Positions 57,044 to 64,000 of a DNA stretch of 64,000 bases are shown in pieces. The stretch covers positions 1,798,001 to 1,862,000 of the forward strand of contig JALUTQ010000001.1 in assembly GCA_032718865.1 (NCBI GenBank), read 5' to 3'. Numbering within the stretch: the first letter of the stretch is position 1; every line of letters begins with the position of its first letter. The notes beneath the pieces are model-generated. The model was not told where the DNA came from. It saw nothing but the letters and a program-made list of their open reading frames with translations, and did not search any database. The position numbers and the translations under genes were made by a program. This DNA is from Tilletia caries (Eukaryota; Basidiomycota; Exobasidiomycetes; Tilletiales; Tilletiaceae).

Positions 57044-58091
57044 CTTATAAGTGTGTCGAGGAGGGTTGTATCTTTTTGTAGAGAGGGAAGAGTAGAGTCA
57101 AGAGTGTGATGGCTATGAGTTCTGACGCTGTTCTTGAAGGGGTGGCGATGTGGAATGGTCGGCGTTGTGACAGGCTGGTATGCGCGGAGTTTGAAGTGGT
57201 AGAGGGAATGTTGTTCAACTCCGCCGCTGAGTTGAAGTATGGATACCAGGAGTCCAGAACCACCGAACCGGGTGCGCGCGCGCGATCTGGGTTTGGCGCG
57301 TGAGGGGACCGTGTTGTGATGGCAGGATAGGGGCTTCTGTGGGAGTTGTTGTGTGTTGTGGGAAGAGGTGGTGCAGAGATTCAGGATCGAGGTTGGCGAG
57401 GCTGGGCCATGGGTTGAGGTCGCCTAGACGATCAGCTTGGGGAGTTTCACCGATATGTGTAGCTTGTCCCTCCGTATCCAGCTGTAGCGTTCGTCAATAT
57501 GTCTTGTGGGTCTTGACGGGCTGAGAGGAGAGAGGGAGGATGGCTCGTGTGTTTCTGCCACATGTTCGGTGTCGGTGTAAGAAGTTTCGGGATGGGGTTG
57601 GGACGTGTCCGATGCTGGCGCGCATGGCTTCGCCGTAGGGAAGGGAGGGCGGGTGGGCAGGCCAATGATTGTGCCTTGCTGGTACCGAGAACTTGTTGAA
57701 GGACAGGAGAAGTGATTTCCGTCTTGGGCATGTGTCCCCCGTGGATTCGTTTCGTAGCTGGCGTCCAGTGGGCGATTGGAGCTGGGGCGAGCGCAGGGAC
57801 GAGGGGGGAGGGTGCGTGCGCAGTCTTGCGGTACTGTATAGACTGGGGATGAAGAGTGCCCGTGGTGTTGGTTGCTCGAAGATGGAGTTGGCCATTTGTG
57901 TGTTGCCAAGTAGGTGATATTATTTGGCGCCTTTCTCGGCGCGGTGTGATTCGATTTTGCCTTTTGTTGGCGCGTTCGACGCGGGGGCGAGCGCTACTTG
58001 CTCGCGAGGGGCTCGTGATGAGCCAATCCTGTGTGGACCCTAGGGGGTCATTCTAAATCTCGAGCGCTTCCTTATTCTTGGACGCGTGAAT
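57044..58091. other. Probable LINE 5' region and unassigned sequence
   Basis: Upstream of LINE ORF1; likely its 5' UTR for some hundred bases. Several open frames occur on the minus strand (57424-57909) but none shows a domain or codon pattern I trust. Confidence 0.35.
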
Positions 58092-58817
58092 CTACACCGC
58101 CAAATGAGGTCGAGCTCTCGGGAGATACTCCGGCGAAAATAGCTCGGGAAGGGTTACACAGAGTCTCAGAAATATATTCCCGAATAACTTCTCGCGAGTG
58201 TTTCCTGAGCATGGCTCCGGAGTATTCGGGAACCCCAGGCTCCGGAGCACAGTGAGAGCGCTCGAGAAATTTGTGACTGCAACAGGCTTGACTTCGTCTG
58301 GATATTCTGTCCTCTCCGCTGCGTGCGACTCAATTCCATGCACGCATTTCATTGTTTCCGACTCTTGAGCAACAAAGTTTTGGCAGCAGTGGTATATAAT
58401 TTACATTCCAAAATTGATTAATGATGAAAACCCCCGATCGTATAGAGGCTATAGTGTGTGACTAACAAAGCCTCAGGTCTGGGGTTCGCGTCTCACAGAT
58501 GTCAAACCTTTTTTGTTTACATCTTTTTTTTTTTGATTTTCATTTTATCGCTGGAATCTCATCGCCCACCTCGCAGCACCTTTCTGCGACGCTGGGAATT
58601 CCCAATTTGCTCCATGTCATGCTGTCCAGATCACTCCCATGATACTCGGGAGTATTGCTCTGGAGCATTCCAGAGAATTCTGCTCCGGAGTGCTCCCGGA
58701 GACCGCAGAAAATACTCGGGAGTGACTCTGAGGGAAGTTGTCTCCACTCAGACCCCGAGTCACTCTGGAGTACTCGGCCGAGTCTTCCTGAAAAACTCGG
58801 GCAGTCTGGTGGTGTAG
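58092..58817. repeat. Motif-dense region with short inverted ends (possible MITE)
   Basis: CTACACCGCCA at 58092 and its near-inverse TGGTGGTGTAG at about 58807-58817 bound a stretch full of CTCCGGAG, ACTCGGGAGT and CTCTGGAG palindromes in both outer thirds. I find no target duplication. The centre (58370-58540) is AT-rich with T runs. Confidence 0.35.
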
Positions 58818-59313
58818 TCGCCGAGCATCGAAAACGATCACGTGGAGTTTTTTTCACCACCTTCAAAACAGTCACACACCAAAAGGGAGCATAACGATCC
58901 TCAATAAAAAGACGCAACAACGCCGTTTGAGGCAAAACTTACGCGAGAGAGGGCATGCTGATGAGGTTGAGTGACTGTGGATGGCTACAGGAGCGCGTGA
59001 GAGCGGGAGTGCAGAAGGGGAGGGGGCAAGGGGAAGGCGTGCGTGCTGGGCCTTGGGAGCACACACAGGCGCTTTCCACTCCTTTTTACTGTCGGGCAAA
59101 AAGCGCGCTCAACCACATTTAAAGAGTGAAGTTTGGTGGAGCTTTCGTGGAGCTTTCGTGGAGAAAAAAGTTCATTTTGGAGGTTTCGTGGAGACTCCAC
59201 CAAACCTCCACGAACCATCCACATTTTTTTCTACTGAGGCTCACATGCAAGGGCAATCATCAGCGCCCACGTTCAGATGGCCAGGGAACACACGGGGCAG
59301 AATGCTCTCTGTC
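58818..59313. other. Non-coding with a TGGTGGAG fold-back
   Basis: At 59129-59215 there are direct copies of GGAGCTTTCGTGGAG, and the text TTTGGTGGAG has its inverse CTCCACCAAA near 59191. No gene recognised. Confidence 0.4.
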
Positions 59314-59720
59314 TCACCTCTCGAGAAACTCGGCAAAACTCTCGCGAACACGCTCGCCAGTGTCGTCCGTGACAGGCGGCACATCCTCGAGATTCCGCAA
59401 ATCGCGTTGACGAGGTTGTCGACGTCCGCGAGGGGTGACAGTATAGGAGTCGGGCATTGACGTACTCCTTGAGAACGTATCGGGCTGAGCGAGTCTCGTC
59501 GGGCTGACCTTGACCCTGTCGCATGAAACCGCGGGCCATGGCGTATGCGCCGAGCACCTCCAAGCCAATCGCCTCGCCGTTCCCGCCTTCCTCAACCGGT
59601 TTGGTCTGGATCAAGAAGCCGTATTCGCCCTCCAGGATATCCTTCGGAATACGGCGGGCCACCAACTCGGCAGGAGCAGTAATTTTGTGCACGCGTTTCG
59701 TCCAGACGTGAGCGGCTACA
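59314..59720 (-). pseudogene. 3' fragment of LSG1 (large-subunit GTPase)
   Basis: The conceptual product ITAPAELVARRIPKDILEGEYGFLIQTK...ARGFMRQGQGQPDETRSARYVLKEYVNARLLYCHP matches the C-terminal third of Lsg1, the cytoplasmic GTPase that releases Nmd3 from 60S subunits. After CHP the frame breaks near 59433. The continuation (RNLEDVPPVTDDTGERVRESFAEFLER, stop 59314-59316) is in the next frame, as if one C were lost from a C run. The GTPase domain and the start are missing, so this is a fragment rather than a gene. Confidence 0.8.
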
Positions 59721-59969
59721 ACGAAGGCATTCGGCATGCTAATGAAATGAACGAAGAACGATGTCATTTTGTTTTTTTCTTGCGATCTCGAACCTCGAAA
59801 CGAAACGGAAACAAACCTCCCCCACTTTGCCCTTTGCATACCCCCTTTCCTTTCCCGTGTCACTCCTGCCCCATTCCCTCTTTCGTCAGAGCTTGTCGTT
59901 TCGTTCTTCGTGGGGCGTAGGAAATCGCACCAGACTGTTTTGCCTGCCAGGCTCAGGCCAACAGCATCA

Positions 59970-62142
59970 CTACTTCTTCTGCCTCTTCGCCGGCGCCGTC
60001 TTCTGAGTGCCGGAAGAGCTCGCCTCCGTAGACGCCTCTGTAGCGGCAGTCAAAGCGACGGCGGCTGCTTTATCAGGGCGCAGCCGGGTCGAGCGGACGA
60101 CGGCGTCTTTCGGCTTGGTCTTGTCGGCGGCTGTTGAACAAATGCAAGGTTGAAGAAGTCAGGCCTAGGACAGCTTGGTCGCTCTTTATGCGTGAGAGAA
60201 CCGATGGACTACTGCTCACCAATGCCCTTGAAGACCGGGAACCTGATCAAGGAGTATCGATGTCAGTGACCGTAGAGCTGGAAAGTGGATGGCATCACGA
60301 TCATTAAACACACCTACGAATTCCGTCCTGGGACAGTTCCTGAAACTTGTAGGTGATGATAGATCCGACCGGAGGCGGATTGTTGCGTTGCGAGTCCGTA
60401 AAACCCGTTCCGACCTGCCAGGAAAGAATTTCGTATCAGTCAGCAAAGGACGGCCACAAAGAGTGTCTCGATCGGCATACACCCTTTCTCCGGCCTAGCT
60501 TCTCACCTTGAACCGCGCTCCGTTCTCCATCTGACATCCAAGGGCACCCATACGACCCGAGTTCTTGCCCTCGCCTTGTTCAATACTAATGACGATCGCC
60601 TCGGCATCGTAGAACGTCTTCACCTTGAGGAGCGAGCGCGACCGTCGGTGGTCGTACTGGCTGCCGGCCTTGCGAAGCATCAGACCTTCGCCGCCCACGG
60701 CTTCGACTTTGGCGAGCTCTTCGAGCAGGTGGTCGCGGGAGGTACACTTCTCGTGCTTGAGGACGACGATCCTGCCTCCCGGAACCCCCTTTTGAGATAG
60801 GGCTTCGGTCGGCGTCAGGGGTTCGCCGAATCGCTGCTTGAGTGCTTCCAGGCGTTGTTCGAATGGGTTACTGTCACCCACGACGTCAAAGACCTTTACC
60901 AGGAAGCGTATGAGGTGAGCTGGTTTCGAACGAACGGTCTAAAGAATCCGATAGAGAAGTAAGGAGACCCTCACCATGTATATGATTCGATCCCACTTCT
61001 TCCAGCCTGATGTTCCAGACCGGATGATACCCGAAGTCCTGTCGAACGCATCTCGCTCCATCCAGAGCTCTCCATCGAGAGACATGTCGGTCGGAAGTTT
61101 ATACTTGAAGTCTTGCGGCGCGTCGTACAGGACAGAGGCTCGGGACCAGATTGAGCTTCCGTCCCAGTACGCGCGAACTCCATCAAGCTGCAGCGAAGAT
61201 TGTTTTGAGAAACGCTTTTTTGAAAGGGTCAAGGCTATGGTGTAGATATCGGCTTACCTTCTCGCTCAGCCACCAGCCGGTCGGGTCGACGTTACCATCG
61301 ATCGCAAACGTTTCGGCGAGCATCAAGCTGACCTGTATTTACAAAAAAATTGTTAGCGTTGAGTATGGGTATCGGGCTGGGGAATGCATATATCTGGCAA
61401 GCTCAAGATCAATCACTCAACTGAATTCTTCGCTTTCTTGGTGGGACTAGCCGAGGAGGACGCGCTGGTTCCGCGTTTCTTCGGCGAGGATGATTCATGA
61501 TAGACCCGGAGCCTCCTGAGCAGATGCCAGTCTTCAGCACTTTCTACACGCACGGAAAAGTACGTACAATGATATGCAGCTACTACTCACCCCTCTTGCT
61601 GCTGCTACTCGTTCATTTTCGTACTTTTCTCCAAGTAGAGCCTTCAATTGTGAAGGATAGGATCCGCATGGGAGTAGTAAGTATTATCCACACGACACCC
61701 TCCTGGCGGCCCGCGCTCTGAGAGTCCAAGACTGACCTTGAGATGTTTACACGTCCTGACGTCCTGGCCGTGCCCGAGACTCTGGTCTGGAAACGCCAGG
61801 CCGGACAGGTGCACGAGTAGTGATCCGAGTGCCTGTGCAATAGGAAAACAAAGGGAAACATGGAAATGCTCAGTCTGATCACATCCTGCCTGCAGTGCCA
61901 GAATACGTGGAAGGATGTGAGCTGCCTCTTGAGCTTATACGGATCCTTTCCGCTCCCAAGTACTGCATCGTGGACGAAGAGTCAATGAACGGGAGCCCAA
62001 TGTAATTTGAACATGAGTAAGGTGAACAAATCCGACTGCGCTCGAGCCAGGGACTTTACCAATGCTCACCTTCTTTCACATGGTCCACCTCCATAAGCTT
62101 GGCCGGTGCGATACCGTCGACGTATGCGGTGTCGGGGTCCAT
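59970..62142 (-). pseudogene. ATP-dependent DNA ligase with SWIM motif, one frameshift
   Basis: Eleven exons: 62142-62070, 61962-61926, 61832-61737, 61641-61591, 61478-61422, 61332-61258, 61187-60975, 60893-60507, 60414-60314, 60242-60220, 60130-59970. N-terminal SWIM-type finger: HYSCTCPAWRFQ...RTCKHLK. Ligase adenylation motif I is LSEKLDGVRAYWDG (nucleophile Lys, formed across a splice), followed by SLDGELWMERDAF (motif III-like), GGEGLMLRK (motif IV) and LLKVKTFYDAEAIV (motif V), then a small OB-like part (PPPVGSIITYKFQEL). A 5-bp tandem duplication CCAGA-CCAGA (61781-61790) inside the SWIM motif shifts the frame; without it all exons total an exact multiple of three (422 residues). One intron has a GC donor (61925). 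Such small ligases are not the replicative LIG1. Confidence 0.82.
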
Positions 62143-62150
62143 GACTATTG

Positions 62151-62158
62151 ACTACTAG
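62151..62158. repeat. 8-bp target-site duplication, left of MITE
   Basis: ACTACTAG, identical to 62930-62937. Confidence 0.9.
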
Positions 62159-62929
62159 TAAGGAAGAGCACGGAGTGCCCCGGAATTTCCGCACTCCGGG
62201 GAGGACCTCCGCAGCAATTCCGGGGCCTCTCAGGGCATTCCGCATTCCGGTTAAATTACTCTTCTTTCGGGCGCAGAGCTCCGTATTCCGGGGAAAGATT
62301 CAAATTCGTACATCTGGAATTCCGGCTTCCGTCAAAATTTAGGCTTTGATCAATTTTCGATTCCGCATTCCGCAGCTCCCGGAATGCGGAATCTCGCCGG
62401 ATTCCGGGACTCTCCTCCGCAGTCGCAAGATCATATGAAAACGAGTCGACCCCTTTCTAAATCGGCTTTGTACTCGTCCACAGTCTACATTGAAGCTCTG
62501 CATTGGCCATTTGATGCCTCACTCGCGTCCATTTGCTCCTCTTCAAGCCTCATGTGTCCTGTTGAGACCACAAGACTGGGTCTCCTCATATGTGAAACTC
62601 GCCGGAGAGTCTCATTGATAAATGAAACCCCGAATGAGACCCCACATCACGTGACCCCCCGGAATCTCCCGGAATCCGGCGGAATTTCGGGAGAATGAGC
62701 TTGTCTGACCACAGATTCCGCATTCCGCAAGAAAAGTTACGGCCAAAGCAAGATCTATTCCGCATTCCGGCTGAGCGGTACCAGGAAATTCCGGCTTCCT
62801 GCTTAAAAGGACTAAACTGACAAAAATTGAAAATTAGCATTCCGGGTTCCGGGTACCGCCGGAACTCTGCCCGGAGTGCCCCGGAATTCCTGCAAACCCA
62901 TTCCGGGGTCTACTCCGTGCTCTTCCTTA
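62159..62929. mobile_element. 771-bp MITE with 8-bp target duplication
   Basis: The ends are inverted: TAAGGAAGAGCACGGAGT at 62159-62176 and its exact reverse complement at 62912-62929, with CCCCGGAAT following a few bases further in on both sides. No coding capacity. The body contains dozens of ATTCCG/CGGAAT and CCGGAAT words, mostly near the two ends, which look like clustered transposase-binding sites. The 8-bp duplication suits hAT-like elements, although the end bases do not follow the common hAT CA..TG start. Confidence 0.9.
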
Positions 62930-62937
62930 ACTACTAG
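62930..62937. repeat. 8-bp target-site duplication, right of MITE
   Basis: ACTACTAG, copy of 62151-62158. Confidence 0.9.
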
Positions 62938-62974
62938 AGGACAGAGATGGGAAAGTATGAGGACGGAGGCCCCC

Positions 62975-62982
62975 CTTATATA
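62975..62982 (-). promoter_or_regulatory. TATA-like box, probably of the ligase gene
   Basis: TATATAAG on the minus strand. Without the MITE it would lie about 60 nt upstream of the ligase ATG; with the MITE it is 833 nt away. The assignment is an inference from spacing. Confidence 0.4.
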
Positions 62983-63228
62983 CCTCTGGTCGTGCGTGCA
63001 CTCACCAAGTGTGACCCACGATGATCGATGCTTGCGGATTTGTCTTCGGCCTCAGAGGAGAAAGAGGGTGGTGACTAGTGAGGATGTGGAATCCTGGGTG
63101 CAGCAAGAAGAGATGGGAGATGCCTATGACGCTTGGTGGACCCTGGAAGAACGTCGTAGCAGAGCAAGCGGGTAACGTACCTTGCTGAAGTCGATGAGCA
63201 CACGTCTTTCCACAAGCACCATCACCAA

Positions 63229-63342
63229 CCGGCCGGACTTGAGGGTGAAGGGTCCGCCGAACTTGAGCACCTGGGAGCGCAGGGAGAGCTCGATGTACGC
63301 CTTCTGGAGGGCCTCGAGGGGAGCGTCGGTAGCGGTAGACAT
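63229..63342 (-). pseudogene. Exon 1 fragment of orotate phosphoribosyltransferase
   Basis: From ATG 63342 the 38 codons MSTATDAPLEALQKAYIELS...VLKFGGPFTLKSGR match the start of fungal URA5 (uracil synthesis, OMP formation). The sequence then leaves the family: the expected SPYFFN continuation is absent, and a GTTGGT donor sits right at the Arg codon. The remaining exons are not in the window; instead the MITE and the ligase follow. The frame stays open to 63181 with a GTACGT donor, but those residues are not OPRT-like. It looks like exon 1 plus the start of an intron, cut off. Confidence 0.78.
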
Positions 63343-63419
63343 AATTATTTGCAATTCGCTGAGTGAGTTCGTTGTCGCTGCCATCTTCCCGCTCCCACCT
63401 TTCTTCGCGTCAAACTCAG

Positions 63420-63753
63420 CTCGTTACGGCCGAGAGACAAAAATTCTGGGACCCGGCGAACGTTCTTGGCATCGACGAGGTCGGCGGTAGCGAGGACGGT
63501 GTTGAAGGTGTCCTGCGAGTGAGCTTCAACCGCCCGCCTGTCAACGCCTGGCACGATGCGTGAGTATCTCTTTTGCTTTGAAGCTCGCCGTTGATTGCTC
63601 TGGGGGCAGGTCCATTGCTGAACTCGTTCTCTGTCTGTAAATACAGGATGTGGAGAGAGCTTCACAAGCTCTTCGACACCATCAGCACAGACAACAACGT
63701 CGCCGTCGTCGTCTTGAGTGGCGAGGGCCGAGCCTTCACCGCCGGTCTTGACC
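63420..63753 (+). pseudogene. Internal exons of an enoyl-CoA hydratase/isomerase gene (ECH1-like)
   Basis: Exons 63420-63559 and 63647-63753. Product: ERQKFWDPANVLGIDEV...VLRVSFNRPPVNAWHDA joined to MWRELHKLFDTISTDNNVAVVVLSGEGRAFTAGLD, the crotonase-fold N-terminal part of dienoyl-CoA isomerase-like proteins (peroxisomal or mitochondrial beta-oxidation). No in-frame ATG exists upstream; the first exon starts after a pyrimidine tract and AG, so exon 1 is missing. The copy stops at a GTGAGT donor at 63754, and 28 nt later a different gene begins. Confidence 0.78.
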
Positions 63754-63781
63754 GTGAGTCCTTCCCGCGCGGCCCCTGCAG

Positions 63782-64000
63782 TTCACAGCCAAGTCCCTCC
63801 AGCGACAGGCAAAGAAGGCAGCCAAGGACGAGGTCGCCGAGAAGGCAAAGCTGAAGAAGGTATGCAATCCCCTCCCCTGCCCCTCTCCTCTTGTGTACCT
63901 GTGGCTGATAAACCCGGCCTCTTTCCCACTCACCACCAGAGGCCCTCGCACAAGGAAATACCGAAGGCGCCCGTATCTACGCGTCCAATGCGATCCGGAA
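63782..64000 (+). CDS. CHMP1/DID2 (Vps46) ESCRT-III protein, 5'-truncated, runs off the window
   Basis: Exons 63782-63859 and 63942 onward. The product FTAKSLQRQAKKAAKDEVAEKAKLKK then ALAQGNTEGARIYASNAIRK is the N-terminal helix hairpin of CHMP1/Did2, which binds Vps4 and helps disassemble ESCRT-III on endosomes. The first residues of the family (start to LFQLK) are absent. Directly upstream, after a 28-35 nt piece of intron, are ECH-like exons. If AG at 63788 served as acceptor for the donor at 63754, the ECH-like exon would join this gene in frame. Whether the rest of CHMP1 is intact lies beyond 64000. Confidence 0.75.

Noticed and set aside
57424..57909. 161-codon minus-strand ORF upstream of the LINE
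   Set aside because: Pro/Ser-rich composition in all overlapping frames and no conserved motif; probably non-coding.
58430..58500. Functional tRNA gene
   Set aside because: B-box-like text is present but acceptor, anticodon and T stems do not pair.

Overview
The window is nuclear DNA of a filamentous or dimorphic basidiomycete. Genes carry many short introns (about 50-110 nt, mostly GTRNGT...YAG), tiny exons of 3-10 nt occur, and the proteins are fungal: a SLP1-type SUN protein, SAC1, TRM10, RTF2, an ARG2-type NAGS and a DUF7918-like protein. Transposon types common in Basidiomycota are also present: a Tnp2/Plavaka-like element, a DIRS/Ngaro-like RT, a MULE and a Tad-like LINE. I cannot fix the genus; Ustilaginomycotina or Pucciniomycotina are guesses. 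Exon coordinates were traced by hand from splice sites and protein conservation.

Layout. 0.6-0.9 kb: DPH3 (-). 1.07-1.58 kb: a 507-bp dispersed element. 1.96-23.65 kb: a dense, ordinary gene block: SUN protein (+), BEM46-like hydrolase (+), a low-complexity protein with a conserved WLCGC tail (-), TIM9 (-), SAC1 (+), GCV3 (-), TRM10 (+), RTF2 (-) and a fatty-acid-hydroxylase family protein (-). About 24.4-32.8 kb: a Tnp2/Plavaka-like DNA transposon with a multi-exon transposase, a 39-bp tandem array and two unrecognised ORFs. 33.84-33.96 kb: a stray copy of the RTF2 start region. 34.20-34.71 kb: a second, inverted copy of the 507-bp element. 34.98-42.88 kb: a hypothetical protein, a DUF7918-like protein and NAGS (all +). 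43.1-57.0 kb: a transposon graveyard. It holds a 2,250-bp MULE with perfect 9-bp target duplications, a truncated DIRS-like gag/RT, a truncated Gypsy pol with integrase ahead of RNase H, and a LINE whose endonuclease is split by a solo LTR. A second solo LTR of the same family splits the Gypsy RNase H. 58-64 kb: broken gene pieces: an LSG1 3' fragment, an ATP-dependent DNA ligase with a SWIM motif carrying one 5-bp frameshifting duplication, a 771-bp MITE with 8-bp target duplications just before the ligase start codon, exon 1 of an orotate phosphoribosyltransferase gene, internal exons of an enoyl-CoA hydratase/isomerase-family gene, and a 5'-truncated CHMP1/DID2 gene that runs off the end.

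The strongest structural observation is that the two inverted 507-bp elements have swapped 8-bp flanking duplications. Each copy has on one side the octamer found on the opposite side of the other copy. This is what homologous recombination between two inverted insertions would leave, so the 32.6 kb between them appears to have been flipped. The second is the mosaic at 59.3-64 kb, where several gene pieces are joined at intron positions. The host genes do not form a pathway; they are unrelated housekeeping functions (diphthamide synthesis, ER and nuclear-envelope SUN protein, phosphoinositide turnover, mitochondrial import, glycine cleavage, tRNA m1G9 methylation, replication-fork control, arginine synthesis).
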